Assembly: GCA_013215505.1 (NCBI GenBank)
Contig: JABSQZ010000001.1
Coordinates: 248,001 to 312,000, forward strand
DNA from: Oceanospirillaceae bacterium
Lineage (GTDB): Bacteria; Pseudomonadota; Gammaproteobacteria; Pseudomonadales; Balneatricaceae
Reading direction: 5' to 3'
DNA: 64,000 nt
Both the position numbers and the translations under genes were made by a program. Below are positions 16,118 through 24,661 of this stretch, piece after piece (position 1 is the first letter of the stretch; each line of letters opens with the position of its first letter). The notes below the pieces were generated by a model, which saw nothing but the letters and a program-made list of their open reading frames with translations, searched no databases and was not told the origin of the DNA.

Positions 16118-17560
16118 CTATCGATGCAACTCGCAGGGAAATTCAATAGTAAACTGGGTGCCTTTATTCAATTCACTGTGACAGACAATAGAGCCGGCCA
16201 AAGCTTGGGTAACTAAATTATAAACCATGTTCAAACCCAGTCCGCTGCTGCCTGATGCTCTTTTAGTGGTAAAGAAAGGTTCGTATATTTTATCTAAATT
16301 TTCACTGCTAATACCGCAACCGGAATCCCGATAGATGAGCTGAACTGAGTTTCCCATACGCAGTACGGTAATATTTATCATGCCACTGGTCGCATTCTCG
16401 AACCCATGACACAGAGAGTTCATCACTAAGTTGGTTAGAATTTGTGTCAGCACGCTGGGATCCCCATAAATTTCAAGCTCATCGACACAACATAAATTTA
16501 TTTCAAAACTAGTATCTTTTAATTTTGGTAACAAAGTATTCAAAATGCCTTGGATGTAGCGTTTCAAATTATATGAGCGCAGATATTCGCCACTTTGATC
16601 TACGGCGATCTGTTTAAAATTTTGCACCAGGTCTGCAGCGCGACTTAGATTAAAGCTAATCAGTCTTGAGCAATGCTCAGATTCATCTAAATAGCGCTTT
16701 AAGTTATTGTGAGAAAGGCTATCGTCATCAAACTTTAACTGTAAGCTTTCAGTCAATGTCTCTAGAAGAGATGAGGCTGTTATGCATACCCCCAACGGGG
16801 TATTGATTTCATGGGCCACGCCGGACACCAGCGAACCAAGAGCGGCCATCTTTTTAGATTCAACCAGTTGTGATTGGGTCTCTGATAATGTATCGACACT
16901 GTCTTGCAATTCTTTTATTGCCGCATTAATCCGGTCTTTAAGGTGCAGGTTTAGTTGTAGAAGTGCATCTTTGGCCTGTACTTCTTCAGTCGTTTCACGA
17001 GACACCCCCATGATTTTCACTACTTTGCCCCGAGGATTAAACATAGGTATGAAGTTTGATGAAAAGCTACGCGTTTCATCCGCAATAACAGTACTAAAAT
17101 CAAAATTGGCTATAGCTTGCCCGTGGATTGCCTTGTACATTAGATCGGTAATCCAGCTTTGATTTTCATCTCCAACAAAACTTGTATAAGGCAAGCCTAT
17201 TATCTGGCTCTGAGACTTGAGCCCCATCATATCCAGGCCTGCCTGATTCATACTCATCAGACAACCGTCTAAGCCGATTTCATGAATGCAGATAGGGGCA
17301 TAATGCACTAAATCGTGGTAGGCCTCCCTTTCATCAACCTCTTCGGAGTTTAACTGCTTAGCTGGCGGCTCACTGCTATCTGTTGCATTTGCATTGTTAG
17401 CTGCTTCCTCACTTGTATCTATGTTAACTAGCTCACTGGCTTGGGTCTCAATGGCTTTTTCTACAATTAATTGGTTACTGGGTATCTGGCGGGTATCTGC
17501 TGCATTTAGATTGTTAGTGGGTATCTCTCCATCGTGCTTATCATCTATATTGTTTGACAT
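16118..17560 (-). CDS. PAS domain sensor histidine kinase
   Basis: 480 residues. Residues 1-75 are low-complexity and contain a diverged internal repeat (NNLNAADTRQIPSNQL and NNANATDSSEPPAKQL). A PAS domain follows at about 80-195 (LVHYAPICIHEIGLDGCLMS). A coiled-coil linker (200-240) leads to the H-box GSLVSGVAHEINTPLG, then N-box LVMNSLCHGF, G1 DSGCGISSENLDKIYEPFFT and G2 GLGLNMVYNL. No transmembrane segment is evident, so it is probably cytoplasmic. No response regulator gene is adjacent. Its transmitter resembles the partial kinase at the right edge (63410-64000). A heptamer array lies 10 bp after the stop. The signal is unknown. Confidence 0.88.
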   Translation of the reverse strand: MSNNIDDKHDGEIPTNNLNAADTRQIPSNQLIVEKAIETQASELVNIDTSEEAANNANATDSSEPPAKQLNSEEVDEREAYHDLVHYAPICIHEIGLDGCLMSMNQAGLDMMGLKSQSQIIGLPYTSFVGDENQSWITDLMYKAIHGQAIANFDFSTVIADETRSFSSNFIPMFNPRGKVVKIMGVSRETTEEVQAKDALLQLNLHLKDRINAAIKELQDSVDTLSETQSQLVESKKMAALGSLVSGVAHEINTPLGVCITASSLLETLTESLQLKFDDDSLSHNNLKRYLDESEHCSRLISFNLSRAADLVQNFKQIAVDQSGEYLRSYNLKRYIQGILNTLLPKLKDTSFEINLCCVDELEIYGDPSVLTQILTNLVMNSLCHGFENATSGMINITVLRMGNSVQLIYRDSGCGISSENLDKIYEPFFTTKRASGSSGLGLNMVYNLVTQALAGSIVCHSELNKGTQFTIEFPCELHR

Positions 17561-17818
17561 ATATGAACCTGCATAGAGTAACTAATATAGATTCACTCTA
17601 AACAGGGGCAGCTTTATATAAGATGGGAATAACTAGTAGATTAAGGCTTTTCGCAAACAATTAAGCCATTTGATTAAATGAAAGCTGTATTAATGATGCT
17701 GGCATTTGCACAGCGAACTGCAGTTATATCGCAATTGTAGGTTTACTGGATAAGATAGCCGTCCGATTGCTTAGGGAAGGTTTAAGTTTTGACCTGCATC
17801 GACCCTCTTGTGAAATGG

Positions 17819-18475
17819 CTAAAGTCGGCTGAGTTTTGCATCTTTTAACTCTAAGTAGCCGTTGGCCAGTTGCTGTAAAAATGGCTGATCGTGAGAGATG
17901 ATCAGCATCGCCTGATCTAAACTTTGCAACAACTGTAAAAGTTTTTGTTTCGCTTGAGTATCCAGCGCGTTGGTCGGCTCATCTAATAACAGCACTTTAG
18001 GCTGCATCACTAATACCGCCGCCAGAGTGACCAGGCGTTTTTCACCACCGGAAAGCTCAGAGGCTATTCTGTCTGACAAATGCTCTAACCCTAATTGCGC
18101 TAGCATCTGCTGAGAGCGCTGCTGCGCTTGTGTCATTGTGTGCCCTTGATTAAGCGGCCCAAACATTACATCTTCGAGCACACTGGGGCAGAACAGTTGA
18201 TCATCGGGGTCCTGAAAAACCAATCCCACTTGCTGACGCAATTGCACAAAATCCGTTTCTGTTAGCTGCACTTCAGACATAGCCAATATCTCACCGCTCT
18301 GGCGCGGGATTAACCCCACCAGCAGTTGCAACAAAGTGGTCTTGCCCGCTCCATTAGCACCGGTGAGTGCCAGTTTATCGCCGCTGTTAATGCTAAAAGA
18401 GACTTTATCCAGCACTACGCCACGCTGTACAAAGCTATGGCTTAAGTTTTTGATTTCTAATAGGGTCGCTGTCAC
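17819..18475 (-). CDS. cbiO: ECF-type ABC transporter ATPase (CbiO-like)
   Basis: A 218-residue ABC ATPase. Walker A GANGAGKTT (39-47), Q-loop GLVFQDPDDQLFCPSVLEDV (the QDPDDQLF stretch is diagnostic for ECF/CbiO ATPases), signature LSGGEKR, Walker B VLLLDEPTNALD and H-loop IISHD are all present. It is shorter than typical CbiO proteins (about 270). It pairs with the T-component gene just upstream (13 bp gap). Together they would energise uptake of Ni2+, Co2+ or a vitamin, but no S component is encoded here. Confidence 0.85.
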   Translation of the reverse strand: MTATLLEIKNLSHSFVQRGVVLDKVSFSINSGDKLALTGANGAGKTTLLQLLVGLIPRQSGEILAMSEVQLTETDFVQLRQQVGLVFQDPDDQLFCPSVLEDVMFGPLNQGHTMTQAQQRSQQMLAQLGLEHLSDRIASELSGGEKRLVTLAAVLVMQPKVLLLDEPTNALDTQAKQKLLQLLQSLDQAMLIISHDQPFLQQLANGYLELKDAKLSRL

Positions 18476-18488
18476 TGGTTGCTCACCG

Positions 18489-19280
18489 TTAACTAAAATG
18501 AATAAAATTTAGCGCTATAATCAATGCTGTTAACAGTGCCATAGTACAACAATAAACACTATCAGCAGATTGCCAGCGCATCGGCAAATAACTGACAAAT
18601 TGGCCGTTATAGCCGCGACATTTCATTGCTTTTAATATCCGTTCTGATCTGTGCATAGAGCGCACTAACATCATGCCAATCAAATTACCGATGGTATGCC
18701 AACTGTGCCAGTTAAACTTCATGACAAAAGCGCGGGCGCGCATGGAGCGGCGCAAACGCTGATACTCATCGGTAATAACCGCTAAATAGCGCAAGGTAAA
18801 AAGCAGTAACTGGATTAACTTGGTTGAAACTTTTAAAGCTTGTAGCGCACTGCCAAGTGCACTACTGGACAAGTTAGTGACAGTGGCAAATAACATCAGT
18901 ACTACGGCATTGGCCTTTAGGCTGATTTTTATGCCCTGCTCTAATCCCTGCCAACTTCCGTGAAAACCAAATAGCGTAATAAAACTGTCACCGGGTACGG
19001 TAAAGGGCAGCATCAGTAACAAATACAGCATGAACAGATCCATTGCCGCCAATTTTTTTAAGGTTTTGACCAGCGGCAGCTTCGCTACAAACGCCATAAT
19101 AACAGCGATGACAAGTGCAAATATTAATCCTATTAACTGCTCACTCAGCACGACTGCAAAAGCGAACAACAGCGTACTGGCTATTCTTGCTCTGGGATCA
19201 ATTTTTTGTAAGAGAGACTGATTGGGCACTGTGCTAAAAGTGCTTACTGCAGCCAGGGGATTAGAATTTGCTTCTGACAA
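18489..19280 (-). CDS. cbiQ: ECF transporter T component (CbiQ-like)
   Basis: A 263-residue integral membrane protein with about five to six hydrophobic segments. IDPRARIASTLLFAFAVV at the start, the LPFTVPGDSFITLFGF stretch, LLLFTLRYLAVITDEYQRLR and the two coupling-helix motifs (RRSMRARAF and ERILKAMKCRGYNGQF) match CbiQ/NikQ, the transmembrane coupling subunit of cobalt/nickel ECF transporters. The substrate-specific CbiM/NikM subunit is absent on both sides, and no cobalamin riboswitch is seen upstream. The pair may share an S component encoded elsewhere. It is divergent from ndpA. Confidence 0.82.
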   Translation of the reverse strand: MSEANSNPLAAVSTFSTVPNQSLLQKIDPRARIASTLLFAFAVVLSEQLIGLIFALVIAVIMAFVAKLPLVKTLKKLAAMDLFMLYLLLMLPFTVPGDSFITLFGFHGSWQGLEQGIKISLKANAVVLMLFATVTNLSSSALGSALQALKVSTKLIQLLLFTLRYLAVITDEYQRLRRSMRARAFVMKFNWHSWHTIGNLIGMMLVRSMHRSERILKAMKCRGYNGQFVSYLPMRWQSADSVYCCTMALLTALIIALNFIHFS

Positions 19281-19457
19281 TGTCTATAAAACTCAATAGG
19301 AGCGTGTTTGGATGCACATTATCAGCTACTTTTGGTCGATTAGCCAGATGACAAAGTGCTTTAATCACAGGAGTTTTTAGTTGCGCAATAAAATAGCTTG
19401 CCCTTCATCCCCGATCACCTAAAATAGCCGGGAATATCTGCAGGAGAGAGCACAATC

Positions 19458-20522
19458 GTGGAATTAAAAAACTTAGTCATTCGTGAATTACAAGTTAAAG
19501 ACGGGCAACAACCTTTCATCAGTGATTTAGGGGGTTCTTGTAATATTGACAACCCTTTCGCCCAGGAAACTGTCGCCTCGCTTAACAATGCACTGGCACG
19601 GCGTGCAACATTGACCCACGGTGCTTTCAACCCTGAAAACGAAGATGGCACTGTTTTTATCAAGGCTTTTGAAGAATACATCGCCACTGATCAGAGCGCC
19701 GAAGACTTTTTAAGCTTAGCCGATGTGGGCATTGATCAACTGGCCAATGCTATGAGTAAAGTATCGGTTGAATCAGCGGGTGGCGGCTACGTTATTTTCT
19801 CGCAGTTCCAGGATGAGAAATTTGAATATTTACTGGTGGGATTAGTACGCAACCGCACCGGTATCTCATTTAATGAAGACCTTAATCCCACTGAAGTGCG
19901 CGAGGTCGATTTAGGTAAATTACATCAGGCCGCCAAGATCAACATCACCTCTTACAGTTTAAATAAAGACAGTTATTTAAGCTTTATGGGCGGTAAAGAC
20001 AAAGCAGACGCCGCTTTTTTTGCCAATGCTTTTGGCTGCACTGATGTCGTTGCCTCTAAAAAATCCACCAGTGAACTGATCCGCGCCGCCCGTGATTTTT
20101 GCAGCCAGAATGGGATGAGCGACAAGCGTGAACAAGTGGTAGATGATGTCGTTACCTACCTAAGTGCTCAGCGCAGTGACAAGCAAAGTGCTAACTTGCC
20201 GGATGTGGAGCAAATACTTAACAGCCACGTTCCCAATGAGCGCGCTGAAGAACTCAGCGGCACTTTCAGCAAATTTGCCAATGGCAACGAATACAGCGTC
20301 TCGCAAGAATTCCAGCCACACAATCATACCCTAACCGCGATTACTAAAGTAAAAGCTAAAGCCGATAACTGGTCTTTAGATTTTTCTAAAAAATCTTTGG
20401 GTCCCGCCGGTTCCGGTAAAGATATTGAGTTTGATGAGATGACGAACAGCATTATACTCAAGCGTCTGCCAAGTCGAGTGATTGAACAGATCAAACAGGC
20501 AATGATTACCGACGAAGAGTAA
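19458..20522 (+). CDS. ndpA: nucleoid-associated protein NdpA (YejK)
   Basis: A 354-residue protein of the NdpA/YejK family, which associates with the nucleoid and has been linked to topoisomerase function. The opening LVIRELQVKDGQQPFISDLG and the middle LTKASKDSYLSF-like NKDSYLSFMGGKDKADAAFF are typical, as is ALGCTD-like AFGCTDVVASKKSTSELIRA. The length is slightly above the E. coli protein (335). The ATG is preceded by AGGAGAG. It is a single gene, divergent from the ECF transporter pair and ended by a perfect hairpin (20533-20563). Confidence 0.85.
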   Translation: MELKNLVIRELQVKDGQQPFISDLGGSCNIDNPFAQETVASLNNALARRATLTHGAFNPENEDGTVFIKAFEEYIATDQSAEDFLSLADVGIDQLANAMSKVSVESAGGGYVIFSQFQDEKFEYLLVGLVRNRTGISFNEDLNPTEVREVDLGKLHQAAKINITSYSLNKDSYLSFMGGKDKADAAFFANAFGCTDVVASKKSTSELIRAARDFCSQNGMSDKREQVVDDVVTYLSAQRSDKQSANLPDVEQILNSHVPNERAEELSGTFSKFANGNEYSVSQEFQPHNHTLTAITKVKAKADNWSLDFSKKSLGPAGSGKDIEFDEMTNSIILKRLPSRVIEQIKQAMITDEE

Positions 20523-20532
20523 TACAAGTCAA

Positions 20533-20563
20533 AGTGACTTATAGAGCGATTCTATAAGTCACT
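20533..20563. terminator. hairpin after ndpA
   Basis: AGTGACTTATAGA (20533-20545) and TCTATAAGTCACT (20551-20563) form a perfect 13-bp stem with a 5-base loop, 10 bp after the ndpA stop. There is no strong T-run. It is the likely transcription end, shared with the pseudogene on the other strand. Confidence 0.6.
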
Positions 20564-20597
20564 CTGGTAAAGTCTGGCGTTGCCAGCAAACAAAGTT

Positions 20598-20975
20598 TAT
20601 CTTTTGGCTACCCATGCCCCGCGTTTATTTCGACAAGCCGTACCCACAAAACTTTGCGATTGTGCATTGATATAAATAGTCTCCTGGTATAACCGGCAAT
20701 ACTGTTGGTTAGTTTTGTCGTACCCTGTTTCTGTAATGCTCACTTCACCCTAGTGGCCGATTTTGGGGTTGTTCCACTGCTGCATCTGGCCGTTTTTCAG
20801 GGTCTCTAAAGCGATGTGTATCGCCTAGTCTGCCAACTGTGAATCTTCAGTGTTTAGTAGATTTTTCAATATTCTGTGATGATTTATTCTTGGCTGTAAA
20901 TTGACCGCAAGCAGATAATAATAATGTGGTAAACAGTAATGTACGAACGGGTGTCTTAGTTAAATCAACAGGCAT
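20598..20975 (-). pseudogene. broken lipoprotein gene with a 17-kDa surface-antigen-type C-terminus
   Basis: Reading from ATG 20975 gives a lipoprotein signal with a lipobox (LLFTTLLLSACGQF), then a stop after about 42 residues. In the neighbouring frame coding resumes: ALETLKNGQMQQWNNPKIGH, then GEVSITETGYDKTNQQYCRL and FVGTACRNKRGAWVAKR, ending at TAA 20598. This second part carries two in-frame TAGs. WNNP, YCR and GTACR..G.W are the marks of the RT0821/Lpp0805-like surface (17-kDa antigen) domain. One frameshift and two nonsense codons make it a pseudogene. A related domain ends the anti-sigma protein at 22258-22872. Confidence 0.7.
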
Positions 20976-21054
20976 TTATCTAACCTCTTAAAATTGTTGC
21001 ATTTATTTCCAAGGGCTAAAGGTTGATTAACCTCCAGGGGGCCGGTCCTTAGGT

Positions 21055-21480
21055 TTATTGCCAACCGTTTGCGATAGCAGCCCGCTCTTGCTCATCACTC
21101 AACTCGACCCTGTCGTCTTTATCATCACTATCAAGCCCTGGTTGAACTAGAGGCAAAATAGCTGAAACGCCTTGAGGCTTACTGTTTTGCTCAGCGTTTA
21201 AACCCAGACCTGAGCCCCGATGCAGGCCCTTCTGCTCTCCATCATCATCATCGTCGTTTAGGTCATCACCACGGTCGTCGTCCCGGTCGTCATCATTGTC
21301 TCCGGCATAAACGCTAATGTAGCCAAACTCTCCCGTGCTGGTATTAAAGCTTATAGGTGAGACGAGCAACACCGCGGCTATTGCGGCGCATGTTAATAAT
21401 TTCTTAGGATTAAATATCAACTTTTTTAGCACCACAGCTTTTGCAGGCCGGGTATTTTGATCACTCGGTAAATGGATCAT
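21055..21480 (-). CDS. membrane-anchored aspartate-rich protein of unknown function
   Basis: About 141 residues from ATG 21480, chosen because GGGAGA lies just upstream; an in-frame start at 21528 would add 16 residues. A single hydrophobic helix (LLTCAAIAAVLLVSPISF, about 30-48) anchors the N-terminus in the inner membrane, or serves as an uncleaved signal. It is followed by a very acidic stretch (NDDDRDDDRGDDLNDDDDD, about 65-84) that could bind Ca2+ or other cations. The C-terminus (LSDEQERAAIANGWQ) is also acidic. No family is recognised. It is divergent from the ECF sigma gene at 21716 (235 bp shared), so it may be a target of that sigma factor. Confidence 0.6.
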   Translation of the reverse strand: MIHLPSDQNTRPAKAVVLKKLIFNPKKLLTCAAIAAVLLVSPISFNTSTGEFGYISVYAGDNDDDRDDDRGDDLNDDDDDGEQKGLHRGSGLGLNAEQNSKPQGVSAILPLVQPGLDSDDKDDRVELSDEQERAAIANGWQ

Positions 21481-21715
21481 CAATGTCTCCCAATGAGAGT
21501 TTGGTAAATTTTGTGCTTTTAATGACAACAGCCCAAACTTAAAAAAAATCCCAATTTTTATGATTTTATTTTTTAAAGATTTTATTTACAATTTATGGGA
21601 ATAAAACTCCAGCCAGGCTGTTGTCTGTATAAGATCAAACCAATAGCCAGGTATTAAACAGATACAGCACTGATTGACAGTTTGTATAAAACTGAAGAAA
21701 ACAGCTTAGGCCTAC

Positions 21716-22261
21716 ATGTTTAAACAACTGCGGGAACGTAAATTAAAGCACCAGTTATTGAGCCACTACAGGGCAATGCAAGGTTTTGCCTTCAAACTTT
21801 GTGGTAATCATCACGACGCCGAGGATTTGGTACAACAAGCTTATGCACAAGCGCTGGATAACCTGCAACAATTTAACTATGGCACCAGAGCCGATAGCTG
21901 GATGTATCGGATTATTCAAAATCTGTATTTTAATATCAACGCCGCTAAAGCGGTCAGGATGCGCAAACAACCCTTTTTAGTGATTGAAAATGAACAGTCA
22001 AGCCAGGATCCATCGGCTCACAGCCGGGAGTTAGATCAGGTACTGTCAGTCATAGCCTCAATACCTGATAGCTATCGGGAAGTTTTGATTCTGGTGTGCA
22101 TTCAAGGATTTTCTTATAAAGAGACCGCAGAGCTTTTGCAATTACCTATAGGCACAGTGACCAGCCGTTTGGCTAGAGGCAGAAAAATGATAGTAGACGG
22201 CTGTCGAAAACCTATTATTTTTAGCCCGGCGGTTAGCCTAAGTCCGGAGCAACAACTATGA
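21716..22261 (+). CDS. ECF-type RNA polymerase sigma factor
   Basis: 181 residues, normal for group 4 (ECF) sigma factors. Region 2 spans about 25-90, with FKLCGNHHDAEDLVQQAYAQ and the promoter-melting part SWMYRIIQNLYFN. Region 4 spans about 105-165, with SYREVLILVCIQGFSYKETA, then LLQLPIGTVTSRLARGRKMI, the DNA-binding HTH. No region 3 is present. Its stop overlaps the start of the anti-sigma gene (ATGA), the usual layout for a sigma and its antagonist. The divergent Asp-rich membrane protein and the nearby lipoprotein pseudogene hint at an envelope-stress function, as an inference from context. Confidence 0.9.
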   Translation: MFKQLRERKLKHQLLSHYRAMQGFAFKLCGNHHDAEDLVQQAYAQALDNLQQFNYGTRADSWMYRIIQNLYFNINAAKAVRMRKQPFLVIENEQSSQDPSAHSRELDQVLSVIASIPDSYREVLILVCIQGFSYKETAELLQLPIGTVTSRLARGRKMIVDGCRKPIIFSPAVSLSPEQQL

Positions 22262-22872
22262 AAAATGGCCAAATCAGCGATGAACTACTCTGCGCTTACT
22301 ATGATCACGAACTCAATAAAATTACCCGGGATGCATTGCAAAAACAGCTACTGCAAGATCCCCGGTTGCAACGCAGACTCGATGATATCGCCGAGGCAGA
22401 TAGACTGTTAAACAGTGCCTTAGGTAGAGGTTTCGAAGTCACTGATTCGAGGAAAAAAACCGTAAAAACCCCATCGTTCCGCTCTGTTCAACAGGCAGTG
22501 GCCCTGATCGCTGCCTCAGTGGCGGGGTTGATTGTAGGGCTGAATTTAGCAGAGCCCGATTCCAATCGCTGGCAAGATTTAAGCTGGATAATCCAGCTTG
22601 AGAGCCAGAGCATCTTTCAGCAGACCATGGAGACGCAACTCAGCGGCGTAAAAGTACATTGGAGCAATCCAGACCACGCTCTGCAATTAACCCCGATAAA
22701 AAGCTACAAGACCAAACAAGGTTTTTATTGCCGGCAGTTTCTACTGTCCGAAAATTTTGATCAAATCACCGGCAGGGTCTGTCGGGATAAACAGGCGCAC
22801 TGGAGCATAGTTAATTTCCAATATAGCAAGCTGAAAACGCCGCTGTCCACTGCCAAATCTACAGCCATTTAA
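22258..22872 (+). CDS. membrane anti-sigma factor with a surface-antigen-like C-terminal domain
   Basis: 204 residues. The N-terminus (ISDELLCAYYDHELNKITRD, about 5-60) resembles the zinc-less anti-sigma domain that binds ECF sigma region 2/4. A single transmembrane helix lies at about 78-98 (AVALIAASVAGLIVGLNLA). The periplasmic part ends with VHWSNPDHALQLTPIKSYK, GFYCRQF and GRVCRDKQAHW. This is the pattern of the RT0821/Lpp0805 (17-kDa antigen-like) domain, also seen in the pseudogene at 20598-20975. Translation is coupled to the sigma gene. The periplasmic domain presumably senses an envelope signal and releases sigma. Confidence 0.8.
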   Translation: MKNGQISDELLCAYYDHELNKITRDALQKQLLQDPRLQRRLDDIAEADRLLNSALGRGFEVTDSRKKTVKTPSFRSVQQAVALIAASVAGLIVGLNLAEPDSNRWQDLSWIIQLESQSIFQQTMETQLSGVKVHWSNPDHALQLTPIKSYKTKQGFYCRQFLLSENFDQITGRVCRDKQAHWSIVNFQYSKLKTPLSTAKSTAI

Positions 22873-22947
22873 TGATATTCAAACTGCTGCTCTGCCATTA
22901 GTCTGTGCCAACAGCTGATATTTTCTGTGCGGAGAAAATAACTCAGC

Positions 22948-23003
22948 GGAAGTCGGAAGTCGGAAGTCGGAAGTCGGAAGTCGGAAGTCGGAAGTCGGAA
23001 GTT
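22948..23003 (+). repeat. heptamer tandem array, CGGAAGT type
   Basis: Eight exact 7-bp units (seven GGAAGTC, last GGAAGTT). It lies 75 bp downstream of the anti-sigma stop and reads in that gene's sense direction, between convergent genes. The rest of the 344-bp gap (22873-23216) shows no gene. Confidence 0.95.
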
Positions 23004-23216
23004 AAAGTATCCCTCTGTGTCAGGATTGTTGTCACCCCTTAAAATTATCTATTAACCAATTATTGGGGGCGGTAAAAAGAGATCTAAATGGCTCGATATT
23101 CATATGAACGTAAAGAATCAATCTTGAAGAAGTCCTTGTAACGGTGATTTATGCATGACAGTGTATTGTCAATCGTGCACTTACAATATCCAAAGTTTGT
23201 ATGTGCTAAGTTGCCT

Positions 23217-24011
23217 CTAGTTAATCATGAATTGTTGCTGTAGTGGCCAAGTCTTGGTTAACTTAGCAATTTGTCTCAATGCGATGGTATAACTCGATCG
23301 TAAGTGCTTTTTTAAATGCTTACAAGCCAGCGGCTTAGGAATACCTTTTAACTCGGCAAAAAGTGCTAAGGCAAACACCACTTCTGCCTCAGTTAAATTA
23401 GCCTTGCGATTGGCCGCCGGGTTAAAGCAGCTGCCACAACCGCCGCGGAATGTGTAAGCAGAGTTGGCCATTAACACCCCAAATCCCATAAACACTGCCA
23501 GCACTTCACTGGCCTCAAGCAAGTGTGTCTCACCCCCCGGTGGGAGTTGTCTGGACTGTAGTAACAAATGCTGCGAAAACAGATGGGCGAAATTTGCCGA
23601 CAGATCTTCTGGCTTTAATGTCTGTTGCGGGTTGTAGCTGACGCTGATCGGCTGCACAGCATCAATGTTAACCATTGCGCTCACCGAGTTGCGGTTAAAG
23701 CTTTGCAGCTGTAGATCGACAACTGCTTGCTGGGATAAATCTGCCGGCTCAACCAACTGAAACGGCCAGTGACTTAAGCCCGCATAACGCAAACTGTGGT
23801 TAAATATATTTTCTGCCTTGCCATGTACACTGCTGACATTACCGGGAAAAAATTGGTTACTAGGTTGCACCAACTTTGATCGATCAAAAAACTCTTGTCG
23901 ATCAAAGTTACGCACTGCCCAAGCAAAACATTCAAATATCCACTGAGCACTCTGCTCACTGACCAACTGCTGTGGCCAGACAAAATCCAGAACTTTATTT
24001 ACACTTTGCAT
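23217..24011 (-). CDS. conserved hypothetical protein downstream of creA
   Basis: About 264 residues from ATG 24011; a TTG at 24026 could add five. It has no signal peptide or membrane helix. Visible marks are an aromatic-rich N-terminus (VLDFVWPQQLVSEQ), a CxxC in FRGGCGSCFNPAANRK (about 190-200) and a helical C-terminus (LTEAEVVFALALFAELKGIP, KPLACKHLKKHLRSSYTIAL) rich in Lys. The CxxC with surrounding Gly could bind metal or a disulfide partner. No family is recognised. It starts 8 bp after the creA stop, so the two are cotranscribed, and it may be related to CreA function. Confidence 0.65.
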   Translation of the reverse strand: MQSVNKVLDFVWPQQLVSEQSAQWIFECFAWAVRNFDRQEFFDRSKLVQPSNQFFPGNVSSVHGKAENIFNHSLRYAGLSHWPFQLVEPADLSQQAVVDLQLQSFNRNSVSAMVNIDAVQPISVSYNPQQTLKPEDLSANFAHLFSQHLLLQSRQLPPGGETHLLEASEVLAVFMGFGVLMANSAYTFRGGCGSCFNPAANRKANLTEAEVVFALALFAELKGIPKPLACKHLKKHLRSSYTIALRQIAKLTKTWPLQQQFMIN

Positions 24012-24019
24012 AAATGCTA

Positions 24020-24508
24020 TTACCAAGGCCGAATTGGCACTGTAGAGATACTGTTTTTTGGCGAGCCGTCCACCAGTTTGTCTGAGTACACAAGATACAC
24101 CAGCACATTGCGTTTTTTATCCAAGAATCTCACCACTTGCATGGTTTTAAACAATATTGAGGTGCGCTCTTTAAAGACTTTTTCACCGTCTTTAAGTTCC
24201 TTCAGTATTTTTATCGGACCCACCTGGCGGCAGGCAATAGCGGCATCTGATGTATCCGTTGCCAGGCCAAAGCTACCGGATATACCGCCTTTTTTGGCGC
24301 GAGACAAATGACAGGCCACTCCAGAAATTTTTGGATCATCAAAGGCTTCGATAACAATTTTATGATTGGCCCCAATTAATTTAAAACTGGTATCGACACT
24401 ACCAATCTGCTCGGCACTGACGCTGGGGGCAAATGCCATAGTCGTCAGAGTAATAGTCAATACAATAACAAGCTTACCCATGGAAGATGATTTGCTGATA
24501 AGCGACAT
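24020..24508 (-). CDS. creA: CreA family periplasmic protein
   Basis: A 162-residue exported protein of the CreA family (function not settled). The signal peptide spans about 1-32 ([22 protein letters not shown]). The mature start [20 protein letters not shown] and the family core [33 protein letters not shown] and [20 protein letters not shown] are all typical, including the two conserved Cys (VACHL and IACRQ). AGAGG seven bases before the ATG supports the start. It is the first gene of a two-gene operon with the hypothetical at 23217. Confidence 0.88.
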   Translation of the reverse strand: MSLISKSSSMGKLVIVLTITLTTMAFAPSVSAEQIGSVDTSFKLIGANHKIVIEAFDDPKISGVACHLSRAKKGGISGSFGLATDTSDAAIACRQVGPIKILKELKDGEKVFKERTSILFKTMQVVRFLDKKRNVLVYLVYSDKLVDGSPKNSISTVPIRPW

Positions 24509-24661
24509 AACAACCTCTGTGTTAATGAAAAAAAGACCTAGTATACAGTTTACTTAAGAAAACACGCGCACAACTGAGCACTGCCTCTAAGTATCTTTTG
24601 CTACCTAATAAAACGATCAGTTGGTTGTTTTATAATGCAGAAAGCCTAATCCTGCTATCTG

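Noticed and set aside
19281-19457. Cobalamin riboswitch upstream of the CbiQ/CbiO-like genes
   Set aside because: No B12-box-like sequence or matching hairpins are seen in the short divergent region.
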